64,000 nt of DNA from Chersky-299 sp963749535 (GTDB taxonomy: Bacteria > Actinomycetota > Thermoleophilia > RBG-16-64-13), in the NCBI GenBank assembly GCA_963749535.1, contig CAVVNF010000028.1:1-64000 (forward strand). Direction: 5' to 3'. The notes beneath the pieces are model-generated. The model saw nothing but the letters and a program-made list of their open reading frames with translations. It searched no databases and had not been told where the DNA came from. How positions within the stretch are numbered: position 1 is the first letter of the stretch; each line of letters opens with the position of its first letter. Shown in pieces: positions 49,029 to 58,095 of this stretch. The translations under genes were made by a program, and so were the position numbers.

Positions 49029-50894
49029 CTATCGGTCCTGCTTCGATGGCCAGAGTTCCTCCGCCACGTCGTCCAGACCCAGTTCCAAGAGCTTCCTTTT
49101 GCTTGGTTTGGTCGTCTCGAGGCCCCAGTTCATGGCCTCGAGAAACTCTCGGTTCACGGCATCCTGATCGATGGTCACCCCGGCAAGAGGACCGGCCTTC
49201 AAAGGCGGTTTCCCCACCAGCCTACCGGAGACCGTGTACTCGAGCGGGTTGAGCCCTTCGCGCAGGTTGAACGCCTGGCGCATATTGGCGACCCGCTCGC
49301 CGGTCGTCAGCACTTCCTCAAGGGTCGCATCCCAGCCGGTGAGCGCGTTCAAGAACTCGATCAAGACATCGACGTGGGGATACGTGGCGATGACGAACAC
49401 ACAAACCCCGAGACTCTCCAGGGCGTGGTTGAAGATGTAGTTGATCCTCTGGGCTTCGCCTCTGCCGCTCCATGCGCCCGGCTCGTAGGCAGGCACCGGA
49501 ACGCCCGGCGGCACGAATCCGCCGTGCCAACGCATGTGCCGGGCCGGAGTAGCGTCCATCCTGTAGCAGGAAGCAAAGCCGTACTCGAACTTGGGGTTAT
49601 GAGCAGGGGGTTCCTGACCGTGGATGTGAACCGCATATTCGTCGGCGCCTCGGCCGATCTTCTCAGCGGCGACCTTGACCCCGTCAGCGAGGATGTCGCC
49701 GAAGCCCTCCCGCTCGCCCATGTTGCAGAGCATGGCGATGATGGACTGGTGGTTGCCCCACGTCATTTCGATGCCGCCGGTGTCCTCCTTGGTGATGACC
49801 CCGTTCTCATAGCATTCGATCGCAAACGCCATGACAGCGCCCGCGGAGATCGTGTCCAGCCCGTAGCGGTTGCACACATCGTTGGCCTTGATGATCGACT
49901 CGATGTTGTCGTTGAGGCAGTTCGTCCCGAACATGCTGACGGTCTCGTACTCGGGCTTGTGAACTCCGTACGGGTACTCGTACTCGCCGGTGCTTTCCTT
50001 CATCAGTCCGCCGCAGGCGACGACGCAGCGGTGACAACCGTATTTCCGCTGCACCCTCTGCATCACCTCGTCCACGCCGATCTTCTCGACCCCAGGGAAG
50101 TCGATCTCTGTGACCCCGGACCAGTTCTTTACGGGTGTATCCCCAATCTTGGCGAACGGCACGATGACGGCAACAGTGCCGAAATTCCGGAACTCATCGA
50201 TCAACCCCCCGAGCTTTCTCGCGTAGGTCTTCCGCAGTTCGGCTGCCTTCTCGGCATCGAACACTGGGACCGGCGCGCTGCCTTTTGCCACGATCGCCTT
50301 GAGCTTCTTAGAGCCCATCACGGCGCCAAGCCCGGAGCGCGCAGCCGCCCTGCCCTTGTCGGTCATGATCCCGGAAATGAGCGAAAGCTTCTCGCCCGAA
50401 GGGCCTATGCACGCGATCTCGGCATCCTTGCCGAATTCGGCCTTCAGGGTGTCCTCTGTATCGTGAGAGTCCATGCCCCACACATGTGCAGCGTCCCGGA
50501 TCTCAGCCACCCCATCGATGATCGTGAGGTACACCGGCTTCGCAGACGCCCCGGTGAAGAACACGGCGTCATAGCCCGCATACCGCAGGATCGGGCCGAA
50601 GTTCCCCCCGGCGTTGGAATCGCCCCAACCACCGGTGAGGGGGGATTTCCCCACCACCCCAAACCGCGAGCCCCCAAGCGCACTGGTTCCCGTGAACGTA
50701 CCGGAAAGGAAACCGAGGATGTTCTCGGGTCCCAGCGGGTCGATGCCGGCCTTCAGACGATCGTAGAGTATCTTGACCCCTAGGCCGTACCCGCCAAAAT
50801 ACTGCCGGCATAGTGCCTCGTCCAGGACTTCTTCATCCAGCGCGCCCGTAGATAGGTCCACCCAGAGAATCTTGCCGCAATACCCGTTTGACAT
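49029..50894 (-). CDS. tungsten-type aldehyde:ferredoxin oxidoreductase (AOR family)
   Basis: A 621-aa AOR-family enzyme that oxidises aldehydes to carboxylic acids with ferredoxin. The N-terminal domain has GKILWVDLSTGA, FLSGTFTGTSALGGSRFGV and GGWGDSNAGGNFGP. The cubane cysteines fit Cx2Cx3C (C287, C290, C294 in CHRCVVACGG), with a fourth near LGVCVF. DTISAGAVMAFAIE and the pterin-binding regions follow. The length is typical (600-620). The ATG at 50894 is preferred over an in-frame ATG twelve bases upstream. A MoaD-like protein is encoded immediately downstream, which is common for tungsten AORs. Here it would oxidise the aldehyde from the TPP enzyme. Confidence 0.92.
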   Translation of the reverse strand: MSNGYCGKILWVDLSTGALDEEVLDEALCRQYFGGYGLGVKILYDRLKAGIDPLGPENILGFLSGTFTGTSALGGSRFGVVGKSPLTGGWGDSNAGGNFGPILRYAGYDAVFFTGASAKPVYLTIIDGVAEIRDAAHVWGMDSHDTEDTLKAEFGKDAEIACIGPSGEKLSLISGIMTDKGRAAARSGLGAVMGSKKLKAIVAKGSAPVPVFDAEKAAELRKTYARKLGGLIDEFRNFGTVAVIVPFAKIGDTPVKNWSGVTEIDFPGVEKIGVDEVMQRVQRKYGCHRCVVACGGLMKESTGEYEYPYGVHKPEYETVSMFGTNCLNDNIESIIKANDVCNRYGLDTISAGAVMAFAIECYENGVITKEDTGGIEMTWGNHQSIIAMLCNMGEREGFGDILADGVKVAAEKIGRGADEYAVHIHGQEPPAHNPKFEYGFASCYRMDATPARHMRWHGGFVPPGVPVPAYEPGAWSGRGEAQRINYIFNHALESLGVCVFVIATYPHVDVLIEFLNALTGWDATLEEVLTTGERVANMRQAFNLREGLNPLEYTVSGRLVGKPPLKAGPLAGVTIDQDAVNREFLEAMNWGLETTKPSKRKLLELGLDDVAEELWPSKQDR

Positions 50895-50928
50895 ATGGCT
50901 CTCCATGCCTTGCTGCCGATGACTGGAG

Positions 50929-51869
50929 TCAAGAACAGTTCTTTTCCTCTTGTATCTTGACCAGGGTTACCATCACATCGTTGACGGGAGTCGGTATGCC
51001 CAGCCTCTTTCCTTCTCGCACGATACTGCCATTGATGGCGTCGATCTCGGTCTTTCTGCCCCGTTCCAGATCTTGGAGCATCGAGCACTTCGGCTTCTTG
51101 CCTGAATCGTGGAACTTCTGAATGGTCTCCAGCAGACCTTGGATCGGATCCCCCGCTTGGTCCAACGCGATTCCCGCGGCCTGGGTGACCGCAACGCATT
51201 CCTCAGCCATCTTAACGATTATCTCTTTGGCATGGGGGTACACAGCATACTCGTCGTTGGTAAGCCTCAGGGCGGTCCCCAGTGCCAAGGGGACGTTTTC
51301 CAGCACTTTGCGCCAGATGAGCGCCTGGACATTGGTCGAGACGATCAAGTCCAGACCCACCGCCCTGAAGACATCCGCTATCTCGTCCACCCTGGCGGAC
51401 ATCGTGCCGTTCGCCGGCCCTATCTTGAGCCCTCCCGTGCCTACGACCCAACTCAGACGGTTGAGCTCCAACGGAGTGACCACGCAATAGAAGACCCCGC
51501 CTATCACGTGGGAGTTGTCGCCCAGCACGTCCACGATGTCTTCGACATTCCCGGCACCGTTTTGGACGGAAAGCACCCAAGTGTCCCTCCCGATGATGCC
51601 TTTGGCGCCTGCTATGGCGGCCCGGGTAGCGTTCGACTTGACCGCTAGAACGACGAGGTCCGCCACACCCACGGTTTGGATGTTGTCGGTGATCTTTACC
51701 GCGGCCTGAAGGGTTCTGCCGTCTGACATGTCGATTCAACGCCACCTGCTTGAACGGCGCCGACGATGTCTTTTCGCAGTTCCACCAGTGTGACGTCCTG
51801 GCTGGTGTTGGCAAGGAGCGCACCCAGGAGGCTGCCGATATTGCCCGCACCGATGATTGCTATTTTCAC
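50929..51869 (-). pseudogene. ketopantoate reductase-like (ApbA/PanE) dehydrogenase with one frameshift
   Basis: A 2-hydroxyacid/2-oxoacid dehydrogenase of the ApbA/PanE family, NADP-dependent. The N-terminal Rossmann segment VKIAIIGAGNIGSLLGALLA starts at GTG 51869 and continues to the VESTCQ region. The rest is in another frame from DMSDGRTLQAAVKITDN to the tail. Conserved elements include LVVLAVKSNATRAA and the late EIDAINGSIVREGKRLGIPTP. Adding one base near 51735 joins the halves into about 314 residues. All visible catalytic signatures survive. It lies between the TPP enzyme and AOR, consistent with oxidation of a 2-hydroxyacid (or the reverse). Confidence 0.8.
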
Positions 51870-51938
51870 TGCCTCTCCCCTACAAACGTCTTCACTTTTG
51901 TTTCTTGGCCCGAGTCCGGCCGGTGAGGTGGCAAACGA

Positions 51939-53603
51939 TCAGAATGAAGGATCGACGACCACATCGATCAGATTCGGAGCACCTGAACCGAGGGCATTCT
52001 TCAGCACGTTCCGTAGGTCAGCCGGGTCGGTCACCTTCTGGGCGGCGATGCCCAAGCCTTCGGCGATTTTGCAGAAATCGATCTCCGGCGGGCACAGCAC
52101 CGTGCCTAGGTTCCGGCCTTTGACCTCGTCCCCCATCAGCTTCGTCTTCATTATCCTTACCTGGCGGTAGCAGGAGTTGGAGATGATGATAAAGGTAACG
52201 GGGATGCTGTAATGAGAAGCATTCCACAGACTCTGGATAGACCACATCGCGCTGCCGTCGCCGGCGATACAGACTACGGGCCTGTCCGGCGAAGCCAGCT
52301 TGGCGCCAAGGGCGGTCGGCAACCCGCCGCCGATACTGCCCCCGCCCCGCGCGCGCTGATAGCTGCGAAGCTCTTTGAACGGGACAGTCCGTCTCAATAT
52401 GGCAGAGTACGACCAGCAGTCATCCACGATCCTCGTGCCCGGCTGTATGGCATCCCGTATTTCAGCCATCAACCTCGTGCCGGAGATCGGAGTGTTGTCC
52501 CATTCCGCGAGCGATTTCTTCTCGAAAGCGTCGACCATCGCTTGCTTTTCCTGGGAGATGGTTTTCACTCTCGCGGCGATGCTTGAACGTGCGCTGGGCG
52601 TCAGCACGTCGGTGAGGGCCTCCGTCAGATCGTTCAAAGCCACCTTGATATCGCCCTCGACGCCGCACGCTATCGGCAGGTTTTTCGCTATCTGCCACGG
52701 ATTGTTGTCTATCTGAATGACCTTCGTGGTAGGCGGCACGAGCGGCTTCGGCAGGTAAATCGCCTGCTGGAAGAACATGGATCCGATGACCACCAAGACG
52801 TCTGCCGCTTCAATAACGTCGCGGGTGGCCAGACTGTTGGGATCCATGTCGCCGATGTATTGCGGATGGTGGACGGGGAAATTGACGTCGCTCATCCACG
52901 GCTGATACACGCGGGCGCCGATCTGTTCGGCAAACCGGACGACTTCGTCCAGCGCCTCGCACTTCGTCACGCCGTCTTCAACGATCATCGCCGGGCTCTT
53001 AGCTCCAGAAAGCAGTTCCACCGCGGCTTTGATGGAGCGGTCGTCCGGATGGAGCCTCGTGTAGGAGTGACAACTGGGCGGATACTCGAAGTCGAACGTA
53101 TTGGTCAGAACATCCCCAGGCAGAGAAACTAGGACCGGACCTGTGGGCGGATGCGTCGCAATCTTGAACGCGCGGCGCATGATGGTGGGGATGTCTTCCG
53201 GGCGGATGATCTCAGTCCCCCACTTGGTGAACGGACTGCCGATCTTGACGAGGTTATCGGACATGGCGGCCTCTTCAGCCAACAGGCGAGTGTCCTGCTG
53301 CCCGACGGTGACCACCAATGGGACGCCGCCCCAGTAGGCATTGGACAGCATCGGAAGACCGGCGGCCAGACCCGTGCCGGTGTGCAGATTCAGAACTCCG
53401 ACTTTTCCCGAAGTACGCGCGTACCCTTCGGCCATACCCACAGCCGCGACCTCGTGCAGACAGAGTATGTACTTTATCTCCGGGTGGTCTTCCATCGCAT
53501 CGACGAACTGCACCTCGGTCGCCCCCGGAATACCGAACACATATTCCACGCCTTCACTGCGTAGAATCTGCATCATTGCTTCTTTGCCCGTTACTCTAGA
53601 CAT
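51939..53603 (-). CDS. TPP-dependent 2-oxoacid decarboxylase (benzoylformate decarboxylase-like)
   Basis: A 554-aa thiamine-diphosphate enzyme of the acetolactate synthase/benzoylformate decarboxylase superfamily. E51 in CLHEVAAVGMAEGYAR activates the cofactor and H74 in LNLHTGTG matches the catalytic His70 of benzoylformate decarboxylase; the four-residue offset is the same for both. The cofactor motif is GDGSAMWSIQSLW with NSCYRQV downstream. AGGAGAC precedes the ATG. It is the first gene of a five-gene operon. The likely reaction is 2-oxoacid to aldehyde plus CO2. Acetolactate synthase is the alternative, but no regulatory subunit or ilv gene is present. Confidence 0.82.
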   Translation of the reverse strand: MSRVTGKEAMMQILRSEGVEYVFGIPGATEVQFVDAMEDHPEIKYILCLHEVAAVGMAEGYARTSGKVGVLNLHTGTGLAAGLPMLSNAYWGGVPLVVTVGQQDTRLLAEEAAMSDNLVKIGSPFTKWGTEIIRPEDIPTIMRRAFKIATHPPTGPVLVSLPGDVLTNTFDFEYPPSCHSYTRLHPDDRSIKAAVELLSGAKSPAMIVEDGVTKCEALDEVVRFAEQIGARVYQPWMSDVNFPVHHPQYIGDMDPNSLATRDVIEAADVLVVIGSMFFQQAIYLPKPLVPPTTKVIQIDNNPWQIAKNLPIACGVEGDIKVALNDLTEALTDVLTPSARSSIAARVKTISQEKQAMVDAFEKKSLAEWDNTPISGTRLMAEIRDAIQPGTRIVDDCWSYSAILRRTVPFKELRSYQRARGGGSIGGGLPTALGAKLASPDRPVVCIAGDGSAMWSIQSLWNASHYSIPVTFIIISNSCYRQVRIMKTKLMGDEVKGRNLGTVLCPPEIDFCKIAEGLGIAAQKVTDPADLRNVLKNALGSGAPNLIDVVVDPSF

Positions 53604-53933
53604 CTGTGGCGTCTCCTATGTGTATCAGTATTGCTGCCCTGCCCGCGGTGATCTTCGCGGCGTCGTCCTATCAGTCGGTGCCGCCGTCGAAGGTTTTTGC
53701 CTCTCTCAGAATACCAAGCGGCCGCAGCCGACACGGGGGCGAGTGCCGGCTGCGGCGCGCGATGGGTCCTCGCAACGAACCGCTTACCTATCCGGGGCGA
53801 CAGGCAATAAGACCGAATAGGATCCGCACCCCGACGAGTCGCTGCGTATCTCGACGAAGCCGTCAAACTCGAGATGCAGATCCTATCGCTTTCCTTACGT
53901 TCAGCTACTCAAAACCAGTCACACAGCCCACGT
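53604..53933. promoter_or_regulatory. intergenic region upstream of the decarboxylase operon
   Basis: A 330-base stretch with no family-like ORF between the decarboxylase start and the binding-lipoprotein stop, both on the minus strand. It should contain the promoter of the 53.6-47.5 kb operon. A strong hairpin lies within it at 53721-53756. Confidence 0.45.
53721..53756 (-). terminator. 10-bp stem hairpin downstream of the binding lipoprotein gene
   Basis: GCCGCAGCCG at 53721-53730 pairs with CGGCTGCGGC at 53747-53756 around a 16-base loop. It lies about 180 bases past the lipoprotein stop. No T-run follows, so termination is uncertain. Confidence 0.4.
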
Positions 53934-55457
53934 TTACTTGAAGGTCGTTCCCGGCAGGATGATCGGCTTGGCTTGAGCCTGGAGGAAGCCGCCGGCGTCG
54001 GTGGGTTCCACGATGAGCAGGTCATAGGGCCAGACTTTTATGCTCCACGGATTCTGCACCGTGCCTTTCACCCACTGGCCCATCCAGAGCGGGGTGAACA
54101 CGATGTTCGGGAAGGAACGCTTGCCGACGTCGGTGGCCCCGGTCGTCACCGGCGAGGTGAAGTCGAGCGGTCCGACGATGGTGTCCATCTTGGTGGCGCC
54201 CACGTTCGTGATGATCTCTTCTTTGTCGTCCACGTTCGTGGTGCGCTTGAGGGCATCGACGGCCCATTCGAAGAGCATGTAGTGCTCCATGGGCTGCGTC
54301 CACTGCTGGCCGGTCGTCTTCTCGTAGCTCAGGCACAGGTCGGCGCAGGTCTCGCCGGTGAGGGAGGACTTGAACGGGTTGAGGGGATGCCACCAGCTGG
54401 TACCGGCCAGGCCGTAGCCGGTGGTGCCCAGGGCTTCCTGGGTGGTCGGGAAGAGGGTCTGGATACCGATGTCGGCCACCTTGGGCACCCAGCTCTGCTG
54501 GTAGCACTGCTTCCAGAAGTTGGCCCAGTCCGGCGGGATCATGAGGCCGGTGAGCTCCTCGCAGCCTTGCTTCTTAAACAGGGCGATGATGGTGGTCCAG
54601 TCTTCCAGTCCCACCGAGAAGTTCCCGCCGTCGACCACGGTGAGACCGGCGGCCTTCATGGGCGGTGGGTAGAAGTTGCGGCGGTCGTTGCCCTCTACGT
54701 CGTTCGGCCACAGGCAACCGACCATCTTGTTGGTGGGCAGAGCCGGGTCGGTCAACATGGCCACGCTGCAGTCGACCAGGCCTTTGTTGTCCCAGAAGGC
54801 CATGTACCACCACTTGAACTGCTGGGTGTCGGTGCCGCCCACACCGTGGATGAGGGAATCCGAAGGAGAGTCGGTGAGCACGCACGGGCAGCCCAAGGCT
54901 TCGGCCTGCAGGGCGGCCGGGATGGTGGTGTCGGTGGTGGAGGCGGCCATGAGGATGTCGACCTTATCGTTGTTGATAAGGCCGGCAGCCACGGTGCCGC
55001 CGAAGTTGACGTCGGACTGGGTGTCTTTAATGACGATGCTCATGGGGTGGGCTACACCCTTGGCATCGACCAGCGAGCCGGCTTTGGCGTATTCCTGCCA
55101 ACGGGAGGCGGCCCAGGCATCGGCGGTCGCGAAGGCGGCGTCGTTGCCGGTCTTCGGGGTCATGAAGCCGAACTTGAGTTCCCGTCCGGTGGTCGGCGCG
55201 GAGCTGACCGTGGTGGTGCTCTGCGCGGCCGCGGTGGTGGTGGTCGCCCCGCCGGCCGTGGTCGCGGTGGTGGCCGCGGTGGTCGTCGTGGTACTGCCGC
55301 CGCAGGCTGCCACCAGGCCGCCTAGGCCGGCCCCCACGCCGATGGTGGCTCCGGCGATCCCGGCGATCTTCAGGAACTCACGGCGGCTGACCGCCTTGCG
55401 TTCCAAAGGACCGGGTCCTTCCTGGCTCTCCCGAGTTTGCTGTTCCTTCTCCGACAT
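53934..55457 (-). CDS. Tat-exported ABC transporter substrate-binding lipoprotein (second copy)
   Basis: A 507-aa Peripla_BP_6-type lipoprotein, paralogous to the one at 29.3-30.8 kb. The N-terminus has SRREFLKIAGIAGATIGVGA (Tat motif), a lipobox VAAC and a Thr-rich linker. The binding domain starts at LKFGFMTPKTGNDAAFATAD. GGAGGGGAC precedes the ATG. No permease or ATPase accompanies it. It is divergent from an IclR regulator and upstream of the 2-hydroxyacid operon, so it may bind that pathway's substrate. Confidence 0.88.
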   Translation of the reverse strand: MSEKEQQTRESQEGPGPLERKAVSRREFLKIAGIAGATIGVGAGLGGLVAACGGSTTTTTAATTATTAGGATTTTAAAQSTTTVSSAPTTGRELKFGFMTPKTGNDAAFATADAWAASRWQEYAKAGSLVDAKGVAHPMSIVIKDTQSDVNFGGTVAAGLINNDKVDILMAASTTDTTIPAALQAEALGCPCVLTDSPSDSLIHGVGGTDTQQFKWWYMAFWDNKGLVDCSVAMLTDPALPTNKMVGCLWPNDVEGNDRRNFYPPPMKAAGLTVVDGGNFSVGLEDWTTIIALFKKQGCEELTGLMIPPDWANFWKQCYQQSWVPKVADIGIQTLFPTTQEALGTTGYGLAGTSWWHPLNPFKSSLTGETCADLCLSYEKTTGQQWTQPMEHYMLFEWAVDALKRTTNVDDKEEIITNVGATKMDTIVGPLDFTSPVTTGATDVGKRSFPNIVFTPLWMGQWVKGTVQNPWSIKVWPYDLLIVEPTDAGGFLQAQAKPIILPGTTFK

Positions 55458-55628
55458 GTCCCCTCCGTTTCAGCTTCGAGAATGACTTCGCGCCCGCGGA
55501 ATTCCCGCGGAGAGGCTCTGTCGGGCGCCGCCTTCATGCGGCTCCGGCAAAGCCGCGTTGCGGCTCCGACCACAAGGGTCGGTTACATGGTCTTATAGCA
55601 CTCATTGGGAAACGGGTCAATGAGAATA

Positions 55629-55644
55629 TGTAATTACCATTACA
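55629..55644. promoter_or_regulatory. palindromic operator TGTAAT-N4-ATTACA
   Basis: A perfect inverted repeat with six-base arms and spacer TACC, 172 bases upstream of the lipoprotein start. It is a strong candidate operator for the divergent IclR regulator. Confidence 0.5.
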
Positions 55645-55661
55645 GAAACGTGCCTCTTCCT

Positions 55662-55683
55662 TACCGAAATGTGAAATACGGTA
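55662..55683. promoter_or_regulatory. inverted repeat TACCG-N12-CGGTA
   Basis: Five-base perfect arms separated by 12 bases, 17 bases from the previous palindrome. The two may be bound together. Symmetry this short can arise by chance. Confidence 0.35.
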
Positions 55684-55933
55684 CGATTGAGTGCCCCTTC
55701 GCGGCCCTCTCGCAAGAGCCTCAGCTCACTCAAAAGACGTGGTTTGTTCCGCGGCGAGTGGGACTTCGGCGATCTTCACTTCCCCATTGGCGGTTGGAGA
55801 CACCGGCCGTGACTTGAGATGGTCATCCGTTCAAATGCAGAGCGATGCTAGACTCTGACAAACAACCGACACAAGGCCCCGCCTAAGAGCGGCCCATCGA
55901 GCCTTATTGCTCCCTGGTGCAGAGAGGATCACA

Positions 55934-56773
55934 TTGGCAGCCGCTAGAAAGAGCAAGCCGACGGAGGAACGGTCCGACGACCCTTCGATCGTGCGGTCCC
56001 TTTCCAAAGGGCTGGTTCTTCTCGGGCTCTTCGATTCGGAGCACCAAGAATTCACTCTGGACGAGATGACCGAGCAAACCGGATTTCCCAGGATGACGGT
56101 CTGGCGCATGTTGAGGACCCTGGAGGCAGCTGACTACGTTGTCCGTGACCCCGTCACGAGTCGATACCATCTCGGACCCGCCATGCTGGTGTCCACGTAC
56201 CTGACGTGGGGGTACGCGGCCGTCCTACAGGCTGCCCGACCGTATTTGGAAGCACTCGCCCGCGAGACCGAGGAGCCGGTCACCCTGGCGGTCGAGATCG
56301 ACGGGGTCGCCGTGAGCGTGGATCGGGTCGATAGCTCCCGTTTCTTTCATAGAGAGGTGGCGTTGGGCCGGATAATCGGGGATACCGCGAACGCGCACGG
56401 AAAAGTGTTCGCCGCCTTCAAGTCCGAGCCGGAACGAGAGCTGATAATCGGCCGATCACACCCTCAGTTGACTCCCAATACGATCACGGACGCGAAGGCC
56501 CTTCGTTCGGAGCTGGAGCGCGTGGCCCGCGAAGGAGTCGCCTTCGACATCGAGGAGCGAAACATCGGCACGTGCGCCGTGGCGGCACCGGTCTTCAACC
56601 AGGTGGGAGCGGTCATGGCCACGATCGGTGTTCTGGTTCCAACCGGCCGCTTTGGCCCCGAAGAACGTCGCAAATGCGCCGAGGCGGTGCGAGCTGCCGC
56701 CGCCTCTCTTTCGGCCTTCCTCGGCTACGCCCCGCCCAAGGCGGCGGAACTGCCCCAAGCGGGCCCGTCATGA
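55934..56773 (+). CDS. IclR family transcriptional regulator
   Basis: A 279-aa IclR-type regulator. The N-terminal winged helix is VRSLSKGLVLLGLFD to MTVWRMLRTLEAADYVV, with YHLGPAMLV linking to the ligand domain. The C-terminal domain includes GDTANAHGKVFAAF and GTCAVAAPVFNQVGAVMATIGV. A TTG at 55934 is chosen because GAGAGG lies seven bases upstream; another TTG at 55907 would add nine residues. It is divergent from the binding lipoprotein and probably controls it and the downstream decarboxylase/AOR operon. Confidence 0.88.
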   Translation: MAAARKSKPTEERSDDPSIVRSLSKGLVLLGLFDSEHQEFTLDEMTEQTGFPRMTVWRMLRTLEAADYVVRDPVTSRYHLGPAMLVSTYLTWGYAAVLQAARPYLEALARETEEPVTLAVEIDGVAVSVDRVDSSRFFHREVALGRIIGDTANAHGKVFAAFKSEPERELIIGRSHPQLTPNTITDAKALRSELERVAREGVAFDIEERNIGTCAVAAPVFNQVGAVMATIGVLVPTGRFGPEERRKCAEAVRAAAASLSAFLGYAPPKAAELPQAGPS

Positions 56774-56886
56774 CCGACGGGCCGACCCTGAGGCGTTTAC
56801 CCTAGGGTCCCCCCGTCGATCCCCCGCTCACCCGCGAAGACGGAGTCTTCGGCGCGGCGCCAAGCACTGCGCCCGCTGACCGATCC

Positions 56887-58059
56887 CTACATAGATCGGC
56901 GGAGGATCTCGGCTGCATCCGCCTCATCAAGGTCCGCCAATGACGAGCCCATGCACGGCCCCATTGTAAGGAAGGCTTCTTTAGCGATGGTATCGATCAT
57001 GTCTTCCGTGACGCCGAGGCTGGATGCCGTGATATCGAGACCGACTTTCGCCAGGAATTCCTTGAGCGCGTCTGACGACTGCTTGGCCAACTCGGTCTCG
57101 TTGATACCTTCCCCCGACCTCCCGAGCAATCGAGCGATCCTGGCGTAACGAGCCGGATCACTCTGATACGTGTAACCCAGGTATGCGGGTCCTAGCGCCG
57201 CCATGGTCTTGCCATGAACAGAATCGGTGTGCCCCCCGATGCACTGACCTATCGCATGTATCGCGACGACGTTCGCGTTGTCGAAGGCCACCCCGGCAAG
57301 GGTGCTGGCCCACGCCATTTTCGTCCTGGCTTCGAGGTCCGAGCCGTCGTGGAAGGCGGTTTCGAGGTTCGTGACCGTCAGTCGGATGGCTTCCTGGCCG
57401 AACAAGTCGCTGAATAGGTTGGCCCCCCTGGACAAGTACGCCTCAAGCGCGTGAAACAGTACATCGACCCCGGTCGTGGCGGTGACCTCCGCAGGCACTC
57501 CGAGCATAAGGTTGGGATCGACGATGGACACTTTCGGGTACAGGCTGGGGTGAACCACGCCCGGTTTGTAATGCCTCTGTGTGTCCGTGATTACGGCGAT
57601 ACGGGTGACTTCCGACCCGGTGCCCGCGGTCGTGGTGATGGTCACGATCGGGAGAGCGTCCCGAACCCCGACCGCCCAAGGGTTACTGCCACCCGGTAGA
57701 TAGTCAAGGACGGACGTGCCGTTGGCCGCGGCGAAGGCGATCGCCTTGGCCGCGTCCATCGCGCTGCCCCCTCCCAGGCCCACCACGAACGAGCAGCCTT
57801 CGTCACGCGCGACCTTGGCCAGTCTGTCGACATATTCCGAGCGGGGATTGGGCTCCACGCCCTCGTCGACCACCACCGCGACACCCGCTTCGTCGAGCAG
57901 ATCCGTGACTATGCCGAGAATGCCGGTCGCCCTCATGACGTCCGGGTATGTCACCAATAGCGCTCGGCTACCCAGCCCTGCCACTGCCTGCGGCAGTCTC
58001 GAGACGGAACCGGGGCCAAACACGACTCCGGTGGGCAGGGAGAAGTTGAACGGCTCCAT
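56887..58059 (-). CDS. iron-containing alcohol dehydrogenase
   Basis: A 390-aa group III metal-dependent alcohol dehydrogenase. It shows GGGSAMDAAKAIA for the nucleotide, TTTAGTGSEVT, and metal ligands in ATTGVDVLFHALEAY, then HAIGQCIGGH. It is shorter and less HOT-like than the enzyme at 25.8 kb. TAGGAGGATCG precedes the ATG. It starts 37 bases after the Fe-S quinone oxidoreductase stop, so it ends that operon. It likely oxidises an alcohol or reduces an aldehyde with NAD(P). Confidence 0.88.
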   Translation of the reverse strand: MEPFNFSLPTGVVFGPGSVSRLPQAVAGLGSRALLVTYPDVMRATGILGIVTDLLDEAGVAVVVDEGVEPNPRSEYVDRLAKVARDEGCSFVVGLGGGSAMDAAKAIAFAAANGTSVLDYLPGGSNPWAVGVRDALPIVTITTTAGTGSEVTRIAVITDTQRHYKPGVVHPSLYPKVSIVDPNLMLGVPAEVTATTGVDVLFHALEAYLSRGANLFSDLFGQEAIRLTVTNLETAFHDGSDLEARTKMAWASTLAGVAFDNANVVAIHAIGQCIGGHTDSVHGKTMAALGPAYLGYTYQSDPARYARIARLLGRSGEGINETELAKQSSDALKEFLAKVGLDITASSLGVTEDMIDTIAKEAFLTMGPCMGSSLADLDEADAAEILRRSM

Positions 58060-58095
58060 TGTCGATCCTCCTAGGCTAGAGTGGGGTTGACGTAC

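Larger units (their letters stand above)
55458..55933. promoter_or_regulatory. divergent control region between binding lipoprotein and IclR gene
   Basis: A 476-base stretch without a supported gene. It contains two palindromes, at 55629-55644 and 55662-55683, in an AT-richer island. It should hold the two divergent promoters. Confidence 0.6.
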
